NCBI GenBank assembly: GCA_001899205.1
Contig: MKVL01000010.1
Coordinates: 203,885 to 267,884 of the forward strand
Origin: Mesorhizobium sp. 65-26
Lineage (GTDB): Bacteria; Pseudomonadota; Alphaproteobacteria; Rhizobiales; Rhizobiaceae
DNA: 64,000 bases
Direction of reading: 5' to 3'
The notes under the pieces were generated by a model that saw only the letters and a program-made list of their open reading frames with translations, did no database searches and was not told where the DNA came from. This document shows positions 17,184 to 25,986 of the stretch, in pieces (position 1 is the first letter of the stretch; every line of letters starts with the position of its first letter). A program made the translations under genes and the position numbers.

Positions 17184-18218
17184 ATGACTGAGATCGAAGC
17201 CGATACCGTGGACTGGGCCGCCGCGCGCAAGGAGATGGAGCGCTGGTACTGGTGGGGCATCCCCACCTTCTTCCGCGCGCCCTGGAACGAGGAGCCGGGG
17301 GCGGGCGAGATCGCCGTGCTCGGCGTCCCGCACTCGTCGGGCAACGGCTCGACCGAGCGCGACCAGCATCTCGGCCCGCGCGCCGTGCGCCATGTCTCGG
17401 CGCTCTACCGGCGCGGCCATGGCCGCTTCGGCTTCGTGCCCTGGGACGTCTGCAACGTCGTCGACGCCGGCGACGTGCCGCTGCCGGAAGCGATGGTGAA
17501 CGACACCAGCGTGCGCCACATCGAGCTCTACGCGAAGCGCTTCGCCGCGGCCGGCACTCGCCTGGTGTCGATCGGCGGCGACCATTCGATCACCGGGCCG
17601 CTGCTCAAGGCGGTGGCCGGGCCGGGGTCGCCGATGACGGATGGCAAGCCGGTGGCGCTGGTGCATTTCGATTCCCACACCGACAGCTACCACCATTTGC
17701 CGCACTGGCTGGGCAACCGCCGCTCGGCGGCGCACTGGAGCAGCTATACTGCCACAGAGGGCAATGTCGATCCCACGCGCTCCTCGCAGATCGGCATCCG
17801 TCCGAACGTCGGCACGCCGGGTTCGCGCAACACCAGCGAAGAACTGGGCTACCGGGTCATCGGCATGGACGAGATCGAGCGTGACGGCTGGGAGAAAGTG
17901 GCAAGCCAGGTGCGCGCCCGCGTCGGTGACGCGCCGGTCTACATCACTTTCGACCTCGACGTGCTCGACCCGGCCGACGCGCCGGGCGTGTCCAACATCG
18001 AGCCTGGTTATCCCGGCCTCCGGATCGGCGACGCGGTGCGCATCCTGCAGAGCCTGCGCGGCCTCAACATCGTCGGTGGCGACATCGTCTGCCTGATGCC
18101 GACCAAGGACAGCCCCAACCAGATCACCGCGATGAACGCCATGGTCGTGGCCTTCGAGATGATCTGCCTGATGGCGGATCGCATGCGGAGCGACAAGCCG
18201 GAACACAGGCCGGCGTGA
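17184..18218 (+). CDS. Arginase/agmatinase (ureohydrolase) family protein
   Basis: 344-residue ureohydrolase with all six expected manganese ligands: H134 in GGDHS, D163/H165/D167 in DSHTD, and D257/D259 in FDLDVLDP. The family hydrolyses guanidino compounds (arginine, agmatine, guanidinobutyrate and others), releasing urea. It is somewhat longer than typical agmatinases (about 310), with an extended N-terminus rich in Trp. Neighbours are an XRE-cupin regulator, amino-acid-type importer subunits and an FAD/GcvT demethylase. That suggests a methylated or guanidino nitrogen compound as substrate. Confidence 0.88.
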   Translation: MTEIEADTVDWAAARKEMERWYWWGIPTFFRAPWNEEPGAGEIAVLGVPHSSGNGSTERDQHLGPRAVRHVSALYRRGHGRFGFVPWDVCNVVDAGDVPLPEAMVNDTSVRHIELYAKRFAAAGTRLVSIGGDHSITGPLLKAVAGPGSPMTDGKPVALVHFDSHTDSYHHLPHWLGNRRSAAHWSSYTATEGNVDPTRSSQIGIRPNVGTPGSRNTSEELGYRVIGMDEIERDGWEKVASQVRARVGDAPVYITFDLDVLDPADAPGVSNIEPGYPGLRIGDAVRILQSLRGLNIVGGDIVCLMPTKDSPNQITAMNAMVVAFEMICLMADRMRSDKPEHRPA

Positions 18219-18253
18219 GGCGCCCCGGCGCCGTGCCTTGCCGCGCGCCGCCG

Positions 18254-18826
18254 TCAACGAGGCGGCGGCGTCAGCACGAACAGCGCCTTGGCGGGCTCGG
18301 TCGCGGACGCGTTGGCGAAAGTGTGGGCGCGGCGCGGATCGAAGGCGATCGAGTCGCCCGTGCCGAGCTCATGGGTGGTGTCCTCCACCACGATGCGGAT
18401 CGCGCCTTCCAGCACGAAGACGAACTCTTCCTCGCAGGCCAGCGTGTAGAGTTTTTCGCCGCCGGTGCCGCCGGGCTCGATGTCGGAAAAGATCACCTGC
18501 AGCCGCTTCGCCTCGGCCGGCGAGATGAGATAGTCGGAAACCCCGGTGCCGCCGAAGCGGATCGGCGGGCGGTCGTTGGCGCGCACGACGCCCGAGCGCG
18601 CCGGCGTGAACAGGTCGCCCACCGGCAGCGCCAGCACCTCGCAAAGGCGCACCAGCGAGGCGACCGAAGGCGAGGTCTTGTCGCGCTCGATGTCGCTCAG
18701 GAAGCTCTTCGTCAGGTCGGCGGCGCCGGCGACCTCGTCCAGCGTCATGTCGAGATCGCGCCGTCGCGCGCGCAGCAGCCTGCCGATGTTGGGTGCGGGG
18801 CGCCGGCTGGATGGAGAATCTGACAC
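18254..18826 (-). CDS. XRE family regulator with C-terminal cupin domain
   Basis: 190-residue regulator with an N-terminal helix-turn-helix (about 14-70; LRARRRDLDMTLDEVAGAADLTKSFLSDIERDKTSPS) and a cupin sensor domain (about 85-188). The GTG start at 18826 is chosen because a clear GGAGGT ribosome site lies 7 bases upstream, while the longer open frame has none. Proteins of this build (PuuR-like) often control polyamine or amino-acid catabolism. That fits the ureohydrolase convergent with it and the divergent importer. Confidence 0.88.
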   Translation of the reverse strand: MSDSPSSRRPAPNIGRLLRARRRDLDMTLDEVAGAADLTKSFLSDIERDKTSPSVASLVRLCEVLALPVGDLFTPARSGVVRANDRPPIRFGGTGVSDYLISPAEAKRLQVIFSDIEPGGTGGEKLYTLACEEEFVFVLEGAIRIVVEDTTHELGTGDSIAFDPRRAHTFANASATEPAKALFVLTPPPR

Positions 18827-18897
18827 GAACGCTACCTCCGATTCGAGCTGTTCCAAAGCACTATGCCACAGCTTTAGCCGGCAAGGCGCGTTTGAGA

Positions 18898-18910
18898 TTG
18901 TTCGTTTATA
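18898..18910. promoter_or_regulatory. Operator-like motif shared with the arginase-family promoter
   Basis: TTGTTCGTTTATA matches 17161-17173 in 11 of 13 positions. Here it overlaps an inverted pair TTCGT-N5-GCGAA between the regulator and the divergent binding-protein gene. Autoregulation plus control of the importer is the simple reading. Confidence 0.4.
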
Positions 18911-18989
18911 GCGAATTATGTTGACTATGTAAGAACTATAGGCAAGCCTGATGGAAGGCCGCCAAGAGCCCGAAACCCAGAGGTGAACC

Positions 18990-19787
18990 ATGTCCAGAAA
19001 ACTGATCTGCCTTCTCGCCCTTCTCGTCGCCACGCCCGCCATGGCCGAGGGACCGGGCTTCATCGCCGGCGGCAAGCTGCAGGCCTGCGTCGACCCGACC
19101 TTCCCGCCGATGGAGTTCGTCAAGACGCCGGGCCAGCCGCCGGTCGGCATCGACGTCGATGTCATCAAGGCGCTCGCCGCGCACTGGAAGGTCGACGCCA
19201 ACATCACCGCCATGGACTTCAACGGCCTGCTGCCGGGCCTGGAATCCAAGCGCTGCGACATCGTCATCAGCGGCGCGCTCCTCAAGCCGGAGCGGCTGGA
19301 GAAGTTCAGCGGCGTTCCCTACCTGAAGACCGGCGTCGTCATGATCGGCAAGGCCGACGACGGCACTGCCTACAAGAGCTACGAGGATTTCTCCGGCAAG
19401 GTCGTCGCGGTGCAGAGCGGCACCGCCTACATCGACCTTCTGAACAAGGTGAATGATGACCTCGCCAAGGCCGGCCGCGACAAGATCATCCTGCAGACCT
19501 ATCCCAAGCAGACCGACGCCATCCAGCAGGTGATGGTCGGGCGCGCCATCGGCACGATCAGCCAGGACACCGAATTCGCCTATCGCGACCTGCAGCAGCC
19601 GGGCGAACTGAAGATCCTCTATTCCGCCGGCGCCGCCGACCAGTACGCGGCCTATTTCCGCAAGGACGCCGCCGATCAGGCAGCCGTGACCGACGCCGTC
19701 AAGGCGCTGATGGCCAACGGCACGATGAAGACCATCGCGGAGCAGTGGAAGCTGCCGCCCTCGACCGTGACGGGCGTCGGCGAATAG
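18990..19787 (+). CDS. Amino-acid-type ABC transporter substrate-binding protein (PBPb/SBP family 3)
   Basis: 265-residue periplasmic protein with a Sec signal peptide (MSRKLICLLALLVATPAMAE, cleavage near residue 19). The mature part has the family 3 fold: an N-terminal strand with CVDPTFPPMEF, GIDVDVIKALA, and MDFNGLLPGLESKRCDIVISG. Ligands of this family are polar amino acids, opines and related nitrogen compounds. It is followed 18 bp later by its permease. Confidence 0.92.
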   Translation: MSRKLICLLALLVATPAMAEGPGFIAGGKLQACVDPTFPPMEFVKTPGQPPVGIDVDVIKALAAHWKVDANITAMDFNGLLPGLESKRCDIVISGALLKPERLEKFSGVPYLKTGVVMIGKADDGTAYKSYEDFSGKVVAVQSGTAYIDLLNKVNDDLAKAGRDKIILQTYPKQTDAIQQVMVGRAIGTISQDTEFAYRDLQQPGELKILYSAGAADQYAAYFRKDAADQAAVTDAVKALMANGTMKTIAEQWKLPPSTVTGVGE

Positions 19788-19805
19788 TCAGCGCAAGAGG
19801 CCGCG

Positions 19806-20516
19806 GTGAGCTTCAATACGGATCTGTTCTGGTCGGCGCTTTTTTCCGCGACCTTCTTCCAGGCCGCGCTGGTCGCGCTGGCTCTGACAATCCTTGCCCA
19901 TGCGGCGGCGATCCTGTTGTCGCTGCCGCTGGCGCTGGCGCTCGATGGCAAGCGCGCCTGGCTGCGCTGGGCGGCGACCGCCTATGTCGGCCTGTTCCGC
20001 GCCTTGCCGGCGCTGCTTCTGCTGCTCTTCGTCTGGAACGGACTGCCGCAGATATCGCCGGTCTTCCGCGAACCCTGGTTCTCGCCCTTCATCGCCGCCT
20101 TCGTGGCGCTGACGCTGAACGAGGCGGCCTACCAGGTGGAGATCAACCGCGCGGCGCTCAGCGCCGTGGACGGCGGACAATACCAGGCGGGCGCGGCACT
20201 CGGCCTGCGCAAGCCGCAAGTGTTCTTCCTGATCGCCGTGCCGCAGGCGCTGCGCGTCGCGCTGCCGCCGACGGTCAACGAGTTCATCAGCCTCTTGAAG
20301 ACCACGTCGCTCGCCTCGGTCATCTCGCTGACCGAGCTGATGGCGGTGACCCAGCAGAGCGTCGCCTCGTCGTTCCGCTACGCGGAGTACTACGCCGTCG
20401 CCTCCATCTACTATCTCGCCATGGTCTATGCGCTGATGTTCCTGCAGAAGCGCTTCGAACGGCGCTTTGCCTGGGCCAAGCCGCGCGACCATGCCGCCGG
20501 CGCGCCGCACGGCTGA
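19806..20516 (+). CDS. Amino-acid ABC transporter permease (HisM/GlnP type)
   Basis: 236-residue membrane protein with several hydrophobic segments, an LFRALPALLLLLFVWNGLP segment and an EAA-like loop (YQAGAALGLRKPQVFFLIAVPQALR) for the ATPase. The start is a GTG after AAGAGG. It follows the binding protein directly, but no ATPase gene of this importer is present. An ATPase encoded elsewhere must energise it, or the transporter is incomplete. Confidence 0.9.
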   Translation: MSFNTDLFWSALFSATFFQAALVALALTILAHAAAILLSLPLALALDGKRAWLRWAATAYVGLFRALPALLLLLFVWNGLPQISPVFREPWFSPFIAAFVALTLNEAAYQVEINRAALSAVDGGQYQAGAALGLRKPQVFFLIAVPQALRVALPPTVNEFISLLKTTSLASVISLTELMAVTQQSVASSFRYAEYYAVASIYYLAMVYALMFLQKRFERRFAWAKPRDHAAGAPHG

Positions 20517-20564
20517 CGCGGCGGCGCCGCGACCACAGAAATCCTGACATCGAGGAGCCCAAAG

Positions 20565-23030
20565 GTGACGGATACGACCTCCAACCATTTTCCCGATCGC
20601 GCCGACGTGGTGATCGTCGGCGGCGGCGTGGCCGGCTGTTCCATTGCCTACCACCTGACCAAGCTCGGCATCACCGACGTGGTGCTGTGCGAGCGCAAGC
20701 AGCTCACCTGCGGCACGACATGGCATGCGGCGGGGCTGGTCACGCAATTGCGCGCCACGCGCCAGATGACGGAGCTGGCGAAATACACGGGCGAACTCTT
20801 CGCCAGCCTGGAGGAGGAGACGGGGCAGGCGACCGGCTTCATGCGGCGCGGTTCGCTGCGTGTCGCGCGCACCGAGGCACGGCTGGAGGAACTCGCGCGC
20901 GGCGCCTCGATGGGCCGCAATTTCGGTCTGCCGGTGGAAAAGGTCAGCCCCGGCGAGATCAAGGAACGCTGGTCGCCGATCGACCTCGACGGCATCGTCG
21001 GCGGCTTCTGGTTCCCGCATGACGGGCAGGTCAATCCGGCCGACGTGACCATGGCCTACGCCAGGGGCGCGCGCATGCGCGGCGGCAGGATCTTCGAGAA
21101 CACGAAGGTTGAGAAGATCCTGGTCGAGAATGGCCGCGCCGTCGGCGTCGTCACCGACAAGGGCGAGATTCGCGCCTCGCGGGTGGTGATCTGCGGCGGC
21201 ATGTGGTCGCGCGATCTCGCCGCCACCGCTGGCGTCACGCTACCGCTGCACGCGGCCGAGCATTTCTACATCGTCACCGAGACCATCCCCGAGCTGCCGC
21301 GCAACCTGCCTGTGCTGTTCATGGGCGACGAGTGCGCCTACTACAAGGAGGATGCCGGCAAGCTGTTGCTCGGCTGCTTCGAGCCCAACGCCAAGCCGTG
21401 GGGCCACAAGGGCATTCCCGAGGATTTCTGCTTCGATTCCCTGCCGGAGGATTTCGAGCATTTCGAGCCGATCCTGGAGATGGCGACCAAGCGCGTGCCG
21501 TTGCTGGCCGAGGCCGGCATCAAGCTGTTCTTCAACGGCCCGGAGAGCTTCACGCCCGACGACCGCTATCTGATCGGCGAGACGTCGGAGGTCGGCGGGC
21601 TGTTCTGCGCCTGCGGCTTCAACTCGATCGGCATCCTGTCGTCGGGCGGCGTCGGCAAGGCGCTGTCGGAATGGATCCGCGACGGCCGCCCGCCGGTCGA
21701 TCTCGCCGACGTCGACGTGCGCCGCACCGTCTCCTTCCAGTCGAACAAGAGCTATCTTTACGATCGCACCACGGAGACGCTCGGCCTGCTGTTCGACATG
21801 CACTGGCCTTACCGGCAGTTCGAGACGGCGCGCGGCATCAGGCGCAGCCCCTTCCACGACCGGTTGCTCGCCGAGGGCGCCTTCATGACAGAGGCTGCCG
21901 GCTTCGAACGGCCGGGCTTCTTCGCGGGCAGGGGCGTGACGCCCGAGATCGAATATTCCTACGGCCGGCAGAACTGGTTCGACCTCGCCGGCGCCGAATG
22001 CCGCAACACGGCCGAGAACGTGACACTGTTCGACCATTCCTGCTTCGTCAAATACGAGGTGGAGGGGCGCGACGCGGTGAAGGTGCTGAACCGCATCTGC
22101 GCCAACGACATCGACGTGCCGGTCGGCCGCGTCGTCTACACGCAATGGCTGAACGAGCTCGGTGGCATCGAGGCCGACGTGACGGTGACGCGGCTTTCGC
22201 CCTCCACCTTCATGGTCGTGACGATCGCGGTGTCGCAGCGGCGCGACCTGACCTGGCTCACGCGGCATATCCCCGGGGATGCGCATGTCTTCGTGCGCGA
22301 CGTCACCTCTGGCCTGCCGATGCTGGCGCTGATGGGGCCGAAGGCGCGCGACCTGCTCAAGGCTGTCTCGCCCGACGATTTCTCCGATGCAGGCTTTCCG
22401 TTCGGCACCAGCCGCGAGATCGACCTCGGCTACGCCCGCGTGCGCGCCAGCCGGCTGACCTTCGTCGGCGAAATGGGGTGGGAGCTCTACATGCCGGCGG
22501 AGTTCGCCGGCCATGTCTTCGACAGGCTGGTCGAGGCGGGCGCCGCCTTCGGGCTGCGCCATGGCGGCTATTTCGCCATCAACTCGCTGCGCATGGAGAA
22601 GGGCTATCGCCACTGGGGCCACGATATAGGCGAGGAGGATTCGCCGCTGCAGGGTGGCCTTGGCTTCGCGGTGGCCTTCGACAAGCCGGGCGGCTTTATC
22701 GGGCGCGAGGCGCTGCTGCGCCAGAAGGAAGCCGGTCCGATACGCCGCCGGCTGGTGCAGTTGCGGCTGGAAGACGAGGCGGCGCCGTTGCTCTACCACC
22801 ACGAGCCGGTCTGGCGCGACGGGCGCATCATCGGCTCGGTCACTTCGGGGGCCTATGGCCACCGCATCGGCGCTTCGCTCGGCATGGCCTATGTCGAGTG
22901 CGCCGAGGGCGTCGCCGACGCCTATCTCGCCGCGATGCCGCTGGAGGTGGAGATCGCCTGGAAACGCTATCCGGCACGCGCCCAGCTCAGGGGCTGGTAC
23001 GATCCGAAGGGCGAGCGGCTGAAGGGCTAG
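20565..23030 (+). CDS. FAD-dependent dehydrogenase fused to GcvT-like domain (dimethylglycine/sarcosine dehydrogenase family)
   Basis: 821-residue two-part enzyme. Residues about 10-380 form a DAO-type FAD domain starting with the dinucleotide motif VIVGGGVAGCSIAYHL. From about 430 to the end follow the FAO-M and GcvT/aminomethyltransferase domains (LFDHSCFVKYEVEGRDAVKVLNRICAND and GEMGWELYMP). The family removes N-methyl groups oxidatively and passes them to tetrahydrofolate. The GTG start has AGGAGCCCAAAG upstream. With the upstream importer and ureohydrolase it suggests catabolism of an N-methylated nitrogen compound. Confidence 0.93.
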   Translation: MTDTTSNHFPDRADVVIVGGGVAGCSIAYHLTKLGITDVVLCERKQLTCGTTWHAAGLVTQLRATRQMTELAKYTGELFASLEEETGQATGFMRRGSLRVARTEARLEELARGASMGRNFGLPVEKVSPGEIKERWSPIDLDGIVGGFWFPHDGQVNPADVTMAYARGARMRGGRIFENTKVEKILVENGRAVGVVTDKGEIRASRVVICGGMWSRDLAATAGVTLPLHAAEHFYIVTETIPELPRNLPVLFMGDECAYYKEDAGKLLLGCFEPNAKPWGHKGIPEDFCFDSLPEDFEHFEPILEMATKRVPLLAEAGIKLFFNGPESFTPDDRYLIGETSEVGGLFCACGFNSIGILSSGGVGKALSEWIRDGRPPVDLADVDVRRTVSFQSNKSYLYDRTTETLGLLFDMHWPYRQFETARGIRRSPFHDRLLAEGAFMTEAAGFERPGFFAGRGVTPEIEYSYGRQNWFDLAGAECRNTAENVTLFDHSCFVKYEVEGRDAVKVLNRICANDIDVPVGRVVYTQWLNELGGIEADVTVTRLSPSTFMVVTIAVSQRRDLTWLTRHIPGDAHVFVRDVTSGLPMLALMGPKARDLLKAVSPDDFSDAGFPFGTSREIDLGYARVRASRLTFVGEMGWELYMPAEFAGHVFDRLVEAGAAFGLRHGGYFAINSLRMEKGYRHWGHDIGEEDSPLQGGLGFAVAFDKPGGFIGREALLRQKEAGPIRRRLVQLRLEDEAAPLLYHHEPVWRDGRIIGSVTSGAYGHRIGASLGMAYVECAEGVADAYLAAMPLEVEIAWKRYPARAQLRGWYDPKGERLKG

Positions 23031-23180
23031 GGCGCTCCCGGCCACGGGTTGGCGAGCCTGCTCATCCTTTGCCGGAGAATCTCCGGGCGACCGCAAGCCG
23101 TTGTTCCAGCTTGCGATTTACGCAGGAGTCTGGCGCGCTATCCATGCCGATAGGAGCGCGGCCGTTGCGTTCGGGTGGTC

Positions 23181-23630
23181 TCAGCGGACGACCAGAACCG
23201 GGATCTCGGTCAGCGACAGCACTTCGGCCGTCTGGCTGCCCAGCAGCAGCCGGCCGAGGCCGCGGCGACCGTGGGAGGCCATGACGATGAGATCGCAGCC
23301 ATCGCTGCGGGCGAGGTCGAGGATCGCCTCGGCGGGCGTCCTGTTCTCGATGTGCAGGGTCTTGGCGCTTACGCCCTGTTCGGCTGCGGCGGCCTTGCAG
23401 CTGTCGAGAACCTCGCGTGCATACTGGCGCGCGCCCTCTTCATAGGCGACCAGTTCGTCGCCGGCCGCGTAGCCGGCCATGGCGCCGCCCCAGGCGAGAA
23501 TAGGGAAGGGTTCGGAGACGTTGACGAAGGTGACGGCCGCGCCGAGACCCTTGGCCAGTGCGAGTCCGTGCGCGACGCCCTTCTTGGCGAGTTCCGAGCC
23601 GTCCGTGGCGATCAGCAGATGCTTGTACAT
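23181..23630 (-). CDS. Universal stress protein (UspA family)
   Basis: 149-residue single-domain Usp with the N-terminal LLIATDGSELAKKG and the C-terminal nucleotide-binding pattern MASHGRRGLGRLLLGSQT, so it is of the ATP-binding type. It is cytoplasmic, monocistronic and divergent from the mntP region. Its target process is unknown. Confidence 0.92.
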   Translation of the reverse strand: MYKHLLIATDGSELAKKGVAHGLALAKGLGAAVTFVNVSEPFPILAWGGAMAGYAAGDELVAYEEGARQYAREVLDSCKAAAAEQGVSAKTLHIENRTPAEAILDLARSDGCDLIVMASHGRRGLGRLLLGSQTAEVLSLTEIPVLVVR

Positions 23631-23863
23631 GATGACGATCCCTCAATGCGCGGGACGCACGATGCGCCCCTGGTGTGGCGGGAGCCTGTTCAGGCCAACC
23701 TCGATATAGTCACCTTACGCCGCCGACCACAGGGCTACCTTGATCTGGATCAACGCCATCCGGCGATTGGCCCGCAACGTGCCGGCCGGTGCGGACATCC
23801 GAATGGCGGAGCAGGCTCCGGCAATACGCCCCCTGGTTGGCTTTCGTGTGCCGCCTGAGAAGT

Positions 23864-23877
23864 ATAGCCTAGGCTAT
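23864..23877. promoter_or_regulatory. MntR-box-like palindrome ATAGCCTAGGCTAT
   Basis: A perfect 14-bp palindrome about 240 bases upstream of mntP. Its arms and spacing (ATAGC-N4-GCTAT) match the core of the E. coli MntR operator as I recall it. AT-rich promoter-like DNA follows. Together with the riboswitch this suggests both transcriptional and RNA-level manganese control. Confidence 0.5.
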
Positions 23878-23944
23878 GCCATTGAATTTAATTGGATTTT
23901 TTATCCTTCCGGATTGACTCCGCTTCGGAGCACGGTTATCTCGC

Positions 23945-24055
23945 GGCCATCGGGGAGTAGCCACCGTCCGCGTGACGGGGCCGCGTCAACATGCTCGCGA
24001 GACATCGCGTGGCGCGGCCGTCCGGATTCGTCCGGACCGGCAAGACCGTGGTGAG
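23945..24055 (+). promoter_or_regulatory. yybP-ykoY manganese riboswitch
   Basis: The two conserved loops of the Mn2+ aptamer are present in order: GGGGAGTAG (23952-23960) and GGCAAGACC (24039-24047). Flanking GCCA-T-CGG (23946-23953) and CCGTGGT (24046-24052) can pair as the closing stem with one bulge. A distal hairpin has a perfect 7-bp stem with TTCG loop (24020-24037). The aptamer lies 62 bases before mntP, the classic target of this riboswitch class, and would switch expression on at high manganese. Confidence 0.82.
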
Positions 24056-24116
24056 GATCGGCCATCGGACAGGCCGCTCGCGATCACCCGGTCCATGTCC
24101 CCTGAGAGTTATTGCC

Positions 24117-24680
24117 ATGTCGCCGTTTTCGATCGCCATCCTGGCCATAGGCATGTCCGTCGACGCGCTGATCGCCTCCATCGGGCAAGGGGCGGGGGCC
24201 GCGCGCCCGTCCTGGGGCCAGGCGCTGAAAACCGGCGCGGTGTTCGGCTTCGTCGAGACGCTGACGCCGCTGCTCGGCTGGCTGATGGGCGTCGCCGCCA
24301 GTCAGTATGTCCAGCACATCGACCACTGGATCGCCTTCGTGCTGCTCGGCGGTGTCGGCGGACGCATGGCGTTGCACGCCTTCCAGCGCGACGCGGCCGT
24401 GCCCGCCGCTCCGGCCGGCCGCTCGCCGATGACGCTGGTCGCCACCGCGATCGGCACCAGCATCGATGCCATGGCCGTCGGCGTGTCGCTGGCCTTCCTC
24501 GAGGTCAACATCGTGGTGATCGCGCTGGCCATCGGCGCTGCGACGACGCTGATGTCCACCGGCGGCGTGCTGGCGGGACGTTTCCTCGGCGCGCGCTTCG
24601 GGCGCTATGCGGAAATCGTCGGCGGGCTGGCGCTGATCGGCCTCGGCGTCTCCATTCTCCACGAACACCTCACGGCTTGA
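24117..24680 (+). CDS. mntP: MntP-type manganese efflux pump
   Basis: 187-residue six-segment membrane protein exporting Mn2+ from the cytoplasm. It has the two inverted MntP signatures: [14 protein letters not shown] in segment 1 and [16 protein letters not shown] in the second half, each with the conserved Asp. The length matches E. coli MntP (188). The upstream manganese riboswitch strongly supports the assignment. The ATG follows GAGAG. Confidence 0.93.
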   Translation: MSPFSIAILAIGMSVDALIASIGQGAGAARPSWGQALKTGAVFGFVETLTPLLGWLMGVAASQYVQHIDHWIAFVLLGGVGGRMALHAFQRDAAVPAAPAGRSPMTLVATAIGTSIDAMAVGVSLAFLEVNIVVIALAIGAATTLMSTGGVLAGRFLGARFGRYAEIVGGLALIGLGVSILHEHLTA

Positions 24681-24762
24681 CGCGACGGCGCGAAAACCGC
24701 TTCGCGCCTGGCCGCTCGCTGCTGTAGCTTGCCGCCGGACATTGCCAGCGAAAGGCCACCGG

Positions 24763-25344
24763 ATGAGCAGCGCGTTCCCCACGATCCACCTTGTGCGCCA
24801 TGGCGAGACGGCGTGGAGCCTGTCCGGCCAGCACACCGGCCGCACAGACATGCCGCTGACGCCGGCCGGTGAGGCGGCGGCGCGCGGCGTAGCCGACCGT
24901 CTGAAAGGCCTGTCGTTCTCCGGCGTGTGGTCGAGCCCTTCGCAGCGCGCCTGGCGCACCTGCGAGCTTGCCGGTTTCGGCGCCGGCGCCATCCGCAAGG
25001 ACGACCTGCAGGAATGGGACTATGGCGCCTATGAGGGGCTGACGACCAGGCAGATCCTGGCCGAGCGCCCCGGCTGGACCGTGTTCCGCGACGGCTGCCC
25101 GGGTGGCGAGAGCACGGCCGATGTCGGCGCCCGGGCCGACAGGATCATCGCCGCGCTGCGTGCCGCCAATGCCGACATGCTGATCTTTTCCAGCGCGCAT
25201 TTCCTGCGCGTTCTGGCCGCTCGCTGGCTCGGCCTGCCGCCGCAAGGCGGCGCGCTGTTCGTGCTCGACACGACCAGCATAAGCGTGCTTGGTTACGAGC
25301 ACGACCTCAGTGAGCCGGTCATCCGCCGGTGGAACCAGAAATAG
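24763..25344 (+). CDS. Histidine phosphatase family protein (phosphoglycerate mutase-like)
   Basis: 193-residue phosphatase of the RHG superfamily. The catalytic LVRHGET is at about residues 9-15, the acid residue lies in EWDYGAYEG and the second catalytic His in FSSAHFLRVL. The family acts on phospho-sugars and other small phosphoesters; the substrate is unknown. The ATG at 24763 is preferred over an upstream TTG, as the conserved domain begins right after it. Confidence 0.88.
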   Translation: MSSAFPTIHLVRHGETAWSLSGQHTGRTDMPLTPAGEAAARGVADRLKGLSFSGVWSSPSQRAWRTCELAGFGAGAIRKDDLQEWDYGAYEGLTTRQILAERPGWTVFRDGCPGGESTADVGARADRIIAALRAANADMLIFSSAHFLRVLAARWLGLPPQGGALFVLDTTSISVLGYEHDLSEPVIRRWNQK

Positions 25345-25359
25345 CGCCGGCGCCGCGCC

Positions 25360-25767
25360 TCAGGCGTAGCGGCTGAACTTGCGGATCGCCTCCGAGGTGA
25401 CCGGCGTGAAGAAGTTCACCAGGTTGCCGTCAGGGTCGCGGAACAGCAGCGAACGGTTGCCCCACGGCATCGTCGTCGGCTCCTGCACGACCTTGCCGGC
25501 GACGAGGTCGGAAAGCCTGCTGAACTCCTCGTCGACATCGTCGACGCGGAACTCGATGATGGCGGTGTGGTTGTCCGCCGGGCGGGCGATGTCGTCGCCG
25601 AACAGCAGAAGCGTGCGCGTGCCGCCGATGGCCAGCGTGCAGGCCGGCGTCGAAAGTTCGGCGAAGTCCTCCGTGTACATGGTCGCGGGCAGGCCCATGA
25701 CCCGCTCGTAGAAGCGCACGAGGCGCTGGACGTCTGCTGTGATGATCCGGACGGACACGAAGTTCAT
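25360..25767 (-). CDS. VOC (glyoxalase/bleomycin-resistance) family protein
   Basis: 135-residue single-domain vicinal-oxygen-chelate protein, convergent with the phosphatase gene. It shows the beta-alpha-beta pattern with FYERVMGLPATM at the start and FRDPDGNLVNFFTPV at the end. Such proteins are metal-dependent lyases, dioxygenases or binding proteins; the function here is unknown. An AGGGAGC ribosome site supports the ATG. Confidence 0.85.
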   Translation of the reverse strand: MNFVSVRIITADVQRLVRFYERVMGLPATMYTEDFAELSTPACTLAIGGTRTLLLFGDDIARPADNHTAIIEFRVDDVDEEFSRLSDLVAGKVVQEPTTMPWGNRSLLFRDPDGNLVNFFTPVTSEAIRKFSRYA

Positions 25768-25986
25768 CGCATGGCTCCCTGCTTGCCGGAGCCGCGCCGG
25801 CTCCATCGTCCATGCATAGACCAGCCGTCCTGACAGCTTGCCGTCAGCAGCGCGCGGATGACGGGGACAGCAGCGCTCCCTGATAACCATGAATTGATAG
25901 GCCGGAATGACCGCGATCATGGAGAGTTGTCAGGGGCTGTCATACAACCATGGCGGGGATTTTCACGGGAATGGAGGGCAATCGGC

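Larger units (their letters stand above)
23631..24116. other. Non-coding leader region of mntP
   Basis: A 486-base stretch between the divergent stress-protein and mntP genes. Two regulatory elements can be read: a perfect 14-bp palindrome (23864-23877) and a yybP-ykoY riboswitch (about 23945-24055). The first 200 bases must also contain the stress-protein promoter, which I could not place. Small open frames here lack support. Confidence 0.6.

Noticed and set aside
21203-23284. 693-codon open frame within the FAD/GcvT gene
   Set aside because: It overlaps a recognised dehydrogenase in another frame and has shadow-like Arg/Ala/Gly composition.
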